From Oxytricha trifallax (Eukaryota; Ciliophora; Spirotrichea; Sporadotrichida; Oxytrichidae): a stretch of DNA of 64,000 nt. The DNA lies in assembly GCA_000711775.1 (NCBI GenBank), contig ARYC01000267.1, forward strand, positions 107,487-171,486, in the 5' to 3' direction. The notes beneath the pieces are model-generated. The model did not search any database, was not told where the DNA came from, and saw nothing but the letters and a program-made list of their open reading frames with translations. A program made the translations under genes and the position numbers. This document shows positions 1 to 10,630 of the stretch, piece after piece (positions within the stretch are counted from its first letter, which is position 1; each line of letters opens with the position of its first letter).

Positions 1-162
1 AAGATATTTAGCTAATGTATTGTTTGTTATGATTTATAAGAAAATAATTTTTATTCGAAGTACAAGTACCCTTTTTGTAATATATCATTATTAATTTATA
101 ATTTCTTTTAAAAATACTAAGGACTCTTAGAGGATGAAATTGTGATAACAGACTCTTTGCAG

Positions 163-1230
163 ATGACTAATGAAGATTAAAGCTCTCCCTAAAATTTTAA
201 TATAATTAAAATCAATGTTATAGAGCCCAATTCTCCATAATTTTATAGAACACCTGATAGCATTCAACAATAGGCAAACTAAAGCAATTATCTAAAATAG
301 AGTCAATTTTTCATGGATTTATCATCGCAAATTAATTAACCATCAATTATCAAAGAACGATTAAGCGATATTATAAATGAATAGTAAATCGAGGATACAA
401 ATTAACTGTTGAGTCAATGCTTTAAAAAAATATTCAATTTAGATTATTTTAATTGTGGACTCTGTAGAATTGTATAGTTTCAAAATTTAAATAGGACAAT
501 TGAATAACTCCATAGTTAAAATAAGTTTAAAGAAAATTTTTCCCGTTAAAATAATAAATTTTAAATAAAAAAATTATATTTTCACTTATATTTGAATATA
601 ATTTTCGTAACTTTAAAAAAGAGACACTTGATTTTAATGAAAGAAGAAACTTGGCTTAAAATAATAATCTTGATATTAATAATAGTAACAGAACCATCAC
701 ACCTGATTAAAATCTATAAAATTCAAATTAATCAGTGCATTTCGAGGCTTTTGAACTAAATCATGCAAGTACTTGCTATAAAATTCCTAAATTAATGAAT
801 AATACTTAATTTTCCTCAAAATATAATAAAAATATAAGTAAAAATTAATAGTAATTTGTAGAGACTTATAATTAAATATAATTTATCTTGATTATAAGAT
901 GAAATTAAGAAATCTCAAACTCTTTATGAGAAGCTAAAAAATCAAAAACTTCCATTTGATGTTTTCAAAAACGAAATAGTAAGTGAATATCTATTCAACT
1001 CTGAAGATGAACAAGAAAAAGTGATTTATAACGAATCCAAATTAAAAACTAACCCCAAAACCCCTTCACAAATTAAATTAAAATAAGATGTTCAAGCATA
1101 GTTATTTGAAAATGTTAAAGAAGAAGTAAATTAGATGGAAGATAGGAATAAGTTAAATTAATAAAAAATGATAGAAAAAATTTAAGAAATTAAGAATAAA
1201 TTAGATAAAAATAGATACTAAAAGAATTGA
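163..1230 (+). CDS. uncharacterised protein A, paralogue of the gene at 9451
   Basis: Function not recognised. The frame starts MTNEDQSS at 163 and ends at TGA 1228-1230. It needs one IES (430-620, pointer CTTTAAAAAA) and one GT..AG intron (838-898) removed to stay open. Two blocks match the gene at 9451: an N-terminal KINVIEPxSP block and a C-terminal KLKNQKLPFDVFKNE block followed by an acidic SEDE stretch. The tail is Lys/Glu/Gln-rich and looks coiled-coil. The middle is Asn/Gln-rich and poorly conserved. The two copies flank a K+ channel gene in the same orientation, which suggests an old local duplication. Gene limits are reasonably sure; function is unknown. Confidence 0.7.
430..620. 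other. IES in gene A, pointer CTTTAAAAAA
   Basis: Ten-base direct repeat at 420-429 and 611-620. Removing 430-620 joins the N-terminal part (..SQCFKK) in frame to ETLDFNERRN. This 191 bp segment is AT-rich with no motif. Confidence 0.75.
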
Positions 1231-1274
1231 TTATTTTAAGTGATACTTTTTATAATTAACAATAGTATAATTTA

Positions 1275-1901
1275 TTTTGGCTATGAGGTAGTATCCTCCC
1301 CCCCCTAATGTATACTTTTCTTTTTGTAGTCTGATAGAGTTTTTGAAGCTGAGTAATAGTAGTTGATAAACATGGAATGTGCGAGCAATAGTTTTGGAGG
1401 TATGGCCTCACCAAGGTCACTTTTTATATATAAAAATCATTATAAATTTGACAAAAATTTTTTAATTTTTCACAAAATAAAATTTCTCTAAAATTACTGA
1501 TTTTAGCAGTTTTTAACTATATTAACAAATTATATCATATTTATTATAATTTTATAAAGTGAACTTTTATAGTCTTTATAAAATCTTAAATGAAAAGTTA
1601 AAATTATTTTTAAATCACTTTATAAAATTATAATAAATTAGATATAATTTGTTAATATAGTTAAAAACTGCTAAAATCAGTAATTTTAGAGAAATTTTAT
1701 TTTGTGAAAAATTAAAAATTTTTGTAAAATTTATAATGATTTTATATATAAAAAGTGACTTAGAAGAGGCCATACCTCAAAAACTATTGCTCGCACACCC
1801 CATGTTTATCAGCTACTATTACCCAGCGTAAAAAACTCTATCAAAATACAAAAAAAAAAGCATACATTAGGGGGGGGAGGATACTACCCCATAGCCGAAA
1901 A
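1275..1901. mobile_element. palindromic element with C/G-tract ends (1)
   Basis: Two arms of about 285 bp (roughly 1278-1564 and 1614-1898) are near-perfect inverted copies separated by about 50 bp. Each arm begins with a GGCTATGxGGTAGTATCC-like end and a run of 8 C (or G). No coding capacity is visible. This is the shape of a foldback element or long-TIR MITE. The arms differ by a few substitutions. Confidence 0.8.
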
Positions 1902-1989
1902 TTAATTTAAAAATACTTAACTATTGATATTTATAAAGCAAAAATCATTATAATTAAATTATTTTGAATAAGGAAAAATCATATTCTAC

Positions 1990-3046
1990 CCCCCCCCAAA
2001 ACCCCCACCCACCCCCCCCACTCCCCCAGTCCCTAACAGGTACCCCCCCCCACCCCACAAACTCAAAATGAAGTCCCCCTAATATAACCCACTTTATATG
2101 AAAAATCAAATTCCCAAGGTCTGAATCGAATCCCTTCATGACATCTCACTCACATAACAATATTTATATATAAAATGACATAGTTTTTCAAAATTATGTA
2201 TTATCTTTTTAATTGCTGTTTTGATTTATTTTGAATTTTTGGCAACTGTCACTTCATCCATCAACTATTTAAGACATATACTGCCATAGGAAAATATATT
2301 TCAATTGAGTTTAAATTGTCTAGACTTAATGAACATTTTATTAATACAATAAAGCTATGCAAAAAAAAATTCCAAAAATATTTTTCAGCCTAAATCATCG
2401 CATTTAGATTTAAATATAAAAATTAACATGAGAAATTTTTTTAAAAAATCATTTACTGTCTAAAAAAATATTAATGAAATATAAAAAAAAATAATATTAT
2501 GCTAAGATTTAACCAATTGAAAATAAAAATAAATTAACAAAAATTAATATTTTTTATTAATATTTCATTATATTATGAAATTTATTCTAGACAGTAAATG
2601 ATTTTTTTAAAAAATTACTCATGCTAATTTTTATATTTAAATCGAAAAAAGATGATTTAGGCTGAAAAAGATTTTTGGAATTTTGTGCATAGCTTTATTG
2701 TATTAATAAAATCTTAAATAAGTCTAGACAATTTAAACTCAATTGAAAGATATTTTCCTATGACAGTATATGACTTAAAAAGTCGACGGATGAAGTGACA
2801 GTTGCCAAAAATTCAAAATAAAATCAAAACAGCAATTAAAAAGATAATACATAATTTTGAAAAACTATGTCATTTTATATATAAATATTGTTATGAGAGC
2901 GAGATGTCATGAAGGGAAACGATTCAGACCTTGAGAATATGATTTTTCATATAAAATGAGGAAAATTAAGGGGACTTCATTTTTGAGGTGGGGGAGGGGG
3001 GTACCTCGGTTTAGGGACTGGGAGGAGAGGGGGGGGTACCTCGGGG
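1990..3046. mobile_element. palindromic element with C/G-tract ends (2)
   Basis: A second long palindrome, about 1.05 kb. Arms of about 450 bp run inward from C-rich sequence at 1990-2060 and from matching G-rich sequence at 2990-3046, meeting near 2530. Shared inner landmarks include TCTAGACAATTTAAACTCAA-type blocks in both arms. The arm sequence differs from the element at 1275, but both have homopolymeric C/G termini. The minus-strand frame over 1954-2139 is only the C-rich tip. Confidence 0.8.
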
Positions 3047-3210
3047 TGAACAATCATATATTGATAAGTAGAAAGTAAATATTAAAAAATAATATTTAAA
3101 TGTATTCTAACTTATTTTACAAATCATTATTGTACAGATTAATTAAGAATCTAATTACTATAAATATTAAGCTTTCAAAAATATTTGAAATTATATCAAT
3201 AGGTGAAAAC

Positions 3211-4051
3211 ATGGACTAAAAGGGCAAAAAAGTAAAACCATAAATTAGTACTCTTGATGAAATAATGAATAATTAGAAGTAAAATAACTCAGTACCCCGA
3301 AAGCCTAATATTGGAATTAATACTAATATCGAAGCAAAGAAAGTTATAATCAATGAGTCTCCATTATAAGCACAAAAACAGTTTCAAAATTAAGCAAAAT
3401 AATAAAATACTTAGAAAGTTCCAGCCATTGATTTTCAAGTAGCATTATATATTTTTTTAAATTAATATACATTTATGGGTATAAGATAAATAAATTTCTT
3501 TTTAAAAAAGGTTTTTAATCAAAATAAGTATTATTTTATAGAGAATTAATAAAAAAATTTAGTGATCAACTTTTAAAAGGCCTTCAATATTAGATGATTA
3601 AACTTTTAAGAAAATAGAATAAATGAAGGAAATTTTCAGACAGCAAGAAGAAGATGGCGATGGATTCGAAGATTCTGTATTTTCATAAAATTATTTATTT
3701 ATTTAAACTTAAGATTCTGGCTATGATGTAAGTTCACCTGAAGAAGACCAGGAGGGTGGAGTTATTCAATCTTTTTTCAGAGTAAAGACGTTTTCATAAA
3801 AGGAAAAGACTCGCTTTGGATCCCAAAATTCCTAGAATAGTAACTTAATTGATTATAATCATTACAAGAATATACAATAACGGCAAAGATTAATTAATAG
3901 ACTTACTTGTTGTTGCAGGGGTATCTCCAATTTATTCAAATCCAGAAATCACCAAATTAGAGTTATAGAATTATCTGTTAAAATAAATAATAATATTTTA
4001 AATTCTATACCTAATTAAACCTTTATAAACCAATATATATATTATATATAT

Positions 4052-4086
<35 letters not shown>

Positions 4087-7000
4087 GTATATATATATAA
4101 TAAGAGTCCAAGATGAATTTCAAAAGAAAAGCTCTTTTATTTTAAAATAATAATCATTAGATGAAAATAGTTAAGAAAAGATTAAATCTCATATCGATGC
4201 ATAGAAAAATTGGAAGAAGGTTAAGTGAAATATTTTTTTATAAAATTTAAATAAGATTTTATTATATTTTTAAGCGTCGAGTTACTTAGCATCTAAAAAT
4301 GAAAAGAATGGTCGATTTCCTAAGTGTGAACAAGGAAGATGAGAGATAGGACTCGGATGAGGAGCCTTCCACCCGATGTGAAAGATTAATGATACACCCA
4401 CACAATAAAAGATTTATTGATAAACGATCATTTTTTAAAATTAAATTATGTAATCTAATCAATAATTATTGATTTGAAAACAATAGTTTACCTATTAAAT
4501 TCTTTCGATTAAAAGAATAAATTTTAGAATAATTTCATTCTCTTATAATATTTTTAAAAAAGCTTCAAATTTTTAAATGTAATTACAATAGTTCTAATTC
4601 ATTTTATATTCATCTTTTTTTATACAAAAAGACCCCATAATTATTTATATTAATAATTAAAAAGATTGAAATATTGGAATTATTTTTTATCATTTGTGAT
4701 TCTGGTTGACATCATTTATATCATTCTCACGTAAGTATAACTATCAGGAAAAATATTTGATATTTAGGAATCTATAATTTTATTTATACTACATTCAAAA
4801 TTTAATTAGCATAAATTTGCAGACAATTTTATTTTCTAGTATGTAAATAGTTTTTATTATTTAAATATTAATCAAAAGTTTTAATTAGGATGTTTGAAGA
4901 GGTAGAAACGTAAAATTAATATGTAAAATAATTAATTAATAGTATTTATTAAAAAATAGTAAATATGTTTAGCGGGAATTTTCAATTCTTGACTTCACAA
5001 TATTAATAGTTAGAAATGAAATTTGAAATAAAATAAGTATGCTCTTAAATGTTTTAATTTTCGATTTTGTCAATTATTTATTTAATTTTTTATAATTTTT
5101 TTAAAAGTAAATAAAAATTTTCTGACCTCGAATTCAATAACTTTTTTATTAATTTATTTTAACAATTATAAATTTAAATTGAAGATTAACTCACATTATA
5201 TTGATATTTTTATTTGATTAAAAAATACTATTTTTCCTTTTTAAGTATCAAATAATTTATGAAAAAATCTTCAAATTTTTAACCTTAATGATATTTTAAA
5301 ATTTTGTAAAGTAATTTTGTCTTTTAAATTATTTTAATATTATGTGGGTATTAAATTATTTAAATTAATGATGTTATAAAGATTTCTTTTTACAATAGTA
5401 TTTTTTGGGATAGATTTTATTTTGAATTTTTTCAAAATGTCCTATCACGATGTTGGACTTGTAAAGGATCCAAAAGATATACATCTCAACTATTTAAAGT
5501 AAAATCATTAAAAATCAGTACTTTTTATAGTAAAAATACAAATAATTTTGAGAAAAAATTGCTAATTAATTAAATATGACTACAGTCATTATTTTTATCA
5601 TAAACCATGATTTCATTTAGAATGGATCTTCAGTAAGATTATTATTGTTTTTTTTAATGTTTTAATTCCTTTTATTTATTGGCAAATTGATTTGATTGAA
5701 ATTATTGATTTTATCAAATTTCCCAAATGAATTATTCTCTTAAAATATTAATTATTCATAGTTTTTTATGTTTATTAGAATATTTTGTTTTATTAATCTT
5801 CTGACTTTTAATAGGACCTACCTAAAATAAACATAAATGTAAATGTTTAAACTGTATTAAACTATAATACCAGACTTTTTGTCTCTAATTCCATTTCAAT
5901 TATTTTTGCATCAATTCACATTCCTACGTTTGGCAAGAGTTTCAAGATTCGCATCCTCCTTAAATCTGTGCTTGGATTTTATTGAGCTAATTATTTCAAG
6001 ATTTTGGATGTTTTAATTATTTATACTTATAAAATTTAGTGTAGGGTAAAAATTAACAATTTATTTTGCCCTAAAAGTTGTTTATAAATAAAAAAGAGGT
6101 CAATGAAGAATATCTGTTCTTTGATAAAGTAAACATATTCATATATAATTAAGTTTATTATAGATTAATAGTAGTCCTAGGGTATGTCTGTCATTTTCTA
6201 GCATGTTTTTGGGTCTATGTAGGAAATGTTGGAATTTAAGATTAAACTGGGTGGATTATAAAATTGGAGACTTAAGGGATTTTGCAATCAGGATTTTAAT
6301 CTTAGTAAACTTTTATATAAATAATAAGCTTGGTAAATTAGCCTATGATTTATGCTTACATAGCTTCAATTTATTATATATTCGCAACACTATCGACAGT
6401 AGGCTATGGAGAAATAGTGGGAGTAGATATATGGGAATACGCATTCTAAATTCTAGTTTAAATTATAGGGATAGGCTTCTTCGCCTATATATTATTGAAA
6501 TACATTTGAAATGGGAAAATTCAAAAATAAAAAAGAGATGTTTTTTTTAATTTTATATAACAGCCAGTAATTAGGAGTGTTCTTAATTCTAATTTGATTT
6601 ATATTATTTTAACAGTAATCTATTTAAAATTTAATAAATTAATAAAATCAATATATTATATATATTAGTGGTCCGGTGGTCTGGCCGGTTGTATGACTCA
6701 GTTCTTACTAATGAAACTTTTTCAATGTCTCTTGCGACAAGTTAAGGATTTTCAAGGATGTTCATTCTGAATTGGTAGAAGTTGATATCTGGGAGATAAG
6801 CATCAGTAGCAGAGAGTCAGTGTTGAATTCATCGGTGACAGTCACGTTGATGTAGTATTAATCATCAATTACTTCGTCAACAATAGGTGCATCTTTAGCT
6901 TCAATACGGTGGACCCCAAAACCCCGGCCAGACCACTGGACCACACTAAAGACCCTGCCAGACCACTGGACCACCGGACCACTAATATATATATAATATA

Positions 7001-9395
7001 TTGATTTTATTAATTTATTAAATTTAAAATAGATTACTGTTAAAATAATATAAATCAAACTAGAATTAAGAACACTCCTAATTACTGGCTGTTATATATA
7101 ATTAAAAAAAACATCTCTTTTTTATTTTTGAATTTTCCCATTTCAAATGTATTTCAATAATAATGGGTAACTTGCACAGTCTTCTTGCAAGCTTTAGTTC
7201 AATGGATCCTAACAATTATAAGATCTTTCATAAATTTGTAGTAGGGTTCTAAGACGAAGGATTAGACTAGTGGCTAATGTAATTAGATCGAGCTTATAAA
7301 GAAAAATTACTAGATTAGGAGTTGTTTTTACAAACTCAAAAATTCTTTACGCTTTATCAACTTAAAGCAATAAACACTATTCAAGATTCACCATTCTTCT
7401 TGTAGCTTAAACCTAGAATTTAGAACTAAGTAATAACTTCTTCATTTTATAATTTTAATTGTTAACTCTATTTTTGTTATAGCTACTCGATACTCTTTAC
7501 TAAGAATCTTACGATCATTTTGATATGATTTTCCAAGACACAGAAGAAGGTTTTAGAAGAAAGATCTTTAATCATCTTAAATTTTATCTCTACCAAAAGT
7601 AAGAATTATATCTTCCCTCTGACTGCTAGACCATACAGAGGTCCCGGCGTGTTCCCTTTGCATTCATTGAGGTGGCATGTTTGCATGACCAGATGCCCAA
7701 ATTGTCCTCAAAAATCTAATAACTATCTGTCTGGCTTAAGCCCCAGTACTAATTTCCATAAAGCTTTAAATAATAATAATATCTTTCTTCTTAACAGATT
7801 CTCATTCTTAAACTAGAACTGCGAAGAGAAAATCAAAGCAAAATGTTTACTATGAAGATCGTCCTAGGATCTTTGAAAAAGGTGAAATGCCTGAGCATGT
7901 ATTTTTCATTTTAAAAGGGACAATTAATTTTACAAATGAGAGTGGAGCATTTCAATATTTCACACTTACAAGTGGATCTTATTTTGCAGACGCAAACATT
8001 TTGTTTGATTATCCTACTTCATATTCAGCTTTGTAAGTACTAAAATATTATTCTTTAATATTCAACAAACAATTTTGTTAGCTATGATGAAAATGAAGGA
8101 CCATTATAAATACTCAAGATTAAAGGCAAAAAATTTCTTTAAATTTGTGAGGAGTATCCATCCAGCAAGGCTTTAATGGAAAAAAGAGCATAAGAGAGAA
8201 GGAAGAAATTTAGAAAAGTAAAATCAAATTGTTTCTTAATCTATTTAGTATAAAATAAAATCTTTAGTTAAGGTCATGAAAGCTTTAGTTAAGATTTATC
8301 ACAAAAACAGAGAATCTCCCATGATTTAGAAAGGGTTTATTACAAGATAGAGGCAAGTGGTTCAAATTTACAAAGCTCTTTTGAGTCACTACTATCAAAT
8401 GGCTGAAAATTATGAAAAATTTAGAGATGCATTTTATCAGAAGAAATAAGATGATTTGGAAGTATCTATTTCCCAAAGGTTATTTTTATGTTACTTTTTA
8501 AGGGAGCCAACTCTTGAAAATCAAAATCCATAAGAAAAGCAGAAAGAATATCAGACATAGTATGGTACTTAGACTATAGAAGTTCGAGATATAGATGTAG
8601 GCACCAAAATCTTTGGAACATTCAATGGTCAATATCAAAGACCATCAACTCGTTCCCTCAATCCTATATACTAATCTGATTTAGAAATACCACTTTATGG
8701 GGACACTAAACAGTTTTTCTAGAATAAAATTATGTAAATGGTTGAAGAAAGCATAGCGGATGACCCTATCGGAAATGATCAAAGTAGAGATTAATATAAT
8801 GATAATTAGTTGGATTCATTTAAATTAGAAAATGGAAGGTATTCTTCTTAGTCAATGTAATATAGAGCACTTGAACATTTAAGTAATTTATTACTATTTT
8901 AACCTGTTGTTGATTAAAGCCCATCCAAATTCCAGAGCCCATCCAAATTCCAGAAACTTAACAATAATGCAAATAGAAAAATTTAGCCTGAGTAATATCA
9001 TGAAAAATACTTAAAAGTTTAATCATTCAATTCCTCATGATATTATTATTATTGTTATATCAATAACCAAGATACAGTGAAGATGGCATATCATTTGGTA
9101 AGATAGATCGTTTAAAAGTATAGCAAGAGTAAAATAGCGGCAATAACTTACAAACTGACTTGAATCAATATTTGGTTACAATAGGCTCTGAGAGACACAA
9201 TACTCAAAGAGCTTTAATAACTGAATACGAAGAAGTGAAATAAATTTATAATGGATATCTAAACGAAGAAATGTTGATGACTGATTCAATATAAATGACA
9301 TAGGAAGATTAGAATCAAAACTCAAACAACTCAATTTTATTAAAGTCTATATTTACTAATTTTTTTCGAGTTAAAAATAAATGCTTGAATTTAAA
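3211..9395 (+). CDS. voltage-gated K+ channel with cyclic-nucleotide-binding domain (CNG/EAG type)
   Basis: A six-transmembrane K+ channel of the plasma or ciliary membrane. Start is MDQKGKKVKP at 3211. In order along the DNA: Gln-rich N-terminus; S1 (KYWNYFLSFVILVD, 4668-4731); S2/S3 link (VKDPKDIHLNYLK, near 5480); S3-S4 with FLSLIPF and sensor FLRLARVSRF (5865-5990); S5 HFLACFWVYVG (6190-6230); pore STVGYGE (about 6395); S6; linker; cNMP domain FEKGEMPEHVFFILKG (7876-8032); Gln-rich tail with a tandem SPSKFQ repeat (8930-8955). IESs with in-frame pointers lie at 3436-3574, 3964-4107, 4415-4667 and 5504-5861, and a long-TIR element splits S6 (6491-7161). Introns include about 4217-4275, about 7435-7490, 7599-7816, 8033-8081 and 8218-8247. 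The junction near 5990-6170 and the stop are unresolved; the frame stays open to 9450. Confidence 0.88.
3436..3574. other. IES in K+ channel gene, pointer TTTT
   Basis: TTTT at 3432-3435 and 3571-3574. Joining gives ..AIDF-KRPSILDDQ in frame; without removal the frame hits TGA. The pointer is short, so the exact edge is uncertain. Confidence 0.6.
3964..4107. other. IES in K+ channel gene, pointer AGAGT, with (TA)n
   Basis: AGAGT at 3959-3963 and 4103-4107. The join gives HQIRVQDEFQKK. The eliminated piece holds a long TA dinucleotide run (about 4037-4100). Confidence 0.7.
4415..4667. other. IES in K+ channel gene, pointer AAAAGATT
   Basis: AAAAGATT at 4407-4414 and 4660-4667. The join restores HPHNKRLKYWNYF, the usual run into S1 of EAG/CNG channels. 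Confidence 0.82.
5504..5861. other. IES in K+ channel gene, pointer TAAA
   Basis: TAAA at 5500-5503 and 5858-5861. The join gives NYLKQTIIPDFLSLIPF, the expected S2-S3 transition. The pointer is short; the frame and homology pattern support it. Confidence 0.65.
6491..7161. mobile_element. long-TIR element inside S6 of the K+ channel gene
   Basis: A 671 bp segment with inverted arms of about 200 bp. Ends read ATTATTGAAATACATTTG and its complement. Inner GC-rich inverted repeats carry GGTCCGGTGGTCTGGCC motifs. Exact removal joins GCCTATAT to AATGGGTAAC and yields AYIMGNLHSLLASF, a normal S6. The core (about 6700-6905, minus strand) reads as protein-like sequence, for example EAKDAPIVDEVIDDQYYINV and, in another frame, AYLPDINFYQFRMNILENPQ. 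This looks like a captured gene piece or a nested coding segment of another gene. It is therefore a transposon-like IES. Confidence 0.82.
7599..7816 (+). other. intron of K+ channel gene carrying a retroposon-like insert
   Basis: GTAAGA at 7599 and AAACTAG ending at 7816. Splicing joins FYLYQK to TAKRKSKQNVYYEDRPRIF in frame. Inside, 7615-7778 is less AT-rich, ends in an (AAT)n tail and is bracketed by ATATCTT (7608-7614, 7779-7785). Confidence 0.7.
7615..7778 (+). mobile_element. short SINE-like insert with (AAT)n tail
   Basis: A 164 bp island of higher GC inside an intron, followed by AAT repeats and flanked by the 7 bp repeat ATATCTT, a plausible target duplication. Its 3' part (GCTTAAGCCCCAGTACTAAT) resembles a stretch at about 32250-32310 in another gene's intron, which also ends in AAT repeats. 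The polymerase III boxes were not convincing. Confidence 0.55.
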
Positions 9396-9450
9396 AAATG
9401 AAATTAAAAACTAATTCCTTTATTAAGCTATTCACTTATAATAAATAATA

Positions 9451-10453
9451 ATGGATTTAAATGATGAATAGAACAACTCTATTATAGTTAAAATAAATGT
9501 AATAGAGCCTAAATCACCAGAACTGTAAAAACCATTAACTCTAAATATGTAACAGCAGTGGTAACAAGACAAATAGATGAAGCAGAGATATTCTATATCT
9601 GATCCATCCACCATTAATTAAACTCCTGTACCTATATAAGACAAAAATTATCACTTAGCAAAGGATGACCAATTTGATGAAAACATGATTGACCAAGTTC
9701 ATATTAGCTTATTTCATAAAGTAATAGCTACCTTTGTATTATTTCACATACTTAATTATTACTATATGTTTCAGCTTAAAGAATGAAAAGTCTATGAAAG
9801 TATTAAGTAACTAGATACCATAAAACCAATAAATTTTGTAGCACAATTAGCCTCAATTTTTTAGAAGAGAGAGTTAATAATTTAGCGAACATAACAATCT
9901 CCTAGAAGAAAATCAAATTCTTGAGGAAATAGAAAATAATCTCATAAAACGCAATAATGAATAATCTTAGACCCCTAATTATCCAAATGCATCTTTAGAG
10001 TTAGGAATGGACAGGATAATAGAAGAATAAAAGCTTGACTATTAAAGTAGAATTCTACCTACATCAGGAAATGGAGATACAAATCAGCAATCAAAGTCAG
10101 ATTCCAAATCTGCTAATTACGCCAAATTAAAACAATAGGAGTAGGCTCTATACTATAAACTTAAGAATCAGAAACTTCCCTTTGACGTCTTCAAAAATGA
10201 GATAGTATCAGAGTATCTATTTAATTCAGAAGATGAGAATGACGAAGATTCTCCTTCTTAGAGTAGCAATAGGAAACGCCTAAACACCAAGTAAAGCTAG
10301 TTCGAAAGTCATGTAGATTCATACTGTGAAAATGTTAAGCAGGAGATCTAAAGATTGAATGACGAAAATAAGAAAAATTAAGATATGATGCTTGAAAAAA
10401 TGTGTGAGTTGATTTAAGCTAGCTAAAATAGAGTCTAAAAATAGACTTTATGA
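9451..10453 (+). CDS. uncharacterised protein B, paralogue of the gene at 163
   Basis: Function not recognised. Start MDLNDEQNNS at 9451, stop TGA 10451-10453. A 61 bp intron (9721-9781, GTAATA..AAAG) joins SLFHK to NEKSMKV in frame. The N-terminal VKINVIEPKSP and C-terminal KLKNQKLPFDVFKNEIV blocks match gene A at 163. The conserved C-terminal block is followed by an acidic stretch, NSEDENDED, and a Lys/Gln/Glu-rich coiled-coil-like tail. The middle is Gln/Asn-rich. No IES is needed here, unlike in gene A. Confidence is high for the gene, none for a function. Confidence 0.8.
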
Positions 10454-10630
10454 ATTCAAATAGGAGAATATTTAAGTAAAACTTGCATTATAATTATCAG
10501 TATGATAAATCATTTTAAAGACATTTAATTTCTTTTAAATTGATAATTATTTCATGTATGATGTTAAAAAAATGATAGTAAAGCTGAAATATTTTTCGAA
10601 TCTCACATATTTATAATTTAAATTTTAAAA

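Noticed and set aside
1062..1075. Telomere-type CCCCAAAACCCC in gene A
   Set aside because: It encodes NPKTP within the conserved gene frame and has no inverted partner.
4022..4100. TA dinucleotide run as possible origin or centromere
   Set aside because: A simple repeat inside an IES; nothing else supports a special role.
6203..6550. Plus-strand ORF of 115 codons in the K+ channel region
   Set aside because: It is an out-of-frame shadow of the S5-pore-S6 coding read with TAA/TAG as Gln; the TVGYG pore lies in another frame.
6913..6925. CCCCAAAACCCC in the channel element
   Set aside because: Internal to the long-TIR element, not at an end and without a partner; not a TBE terminus.
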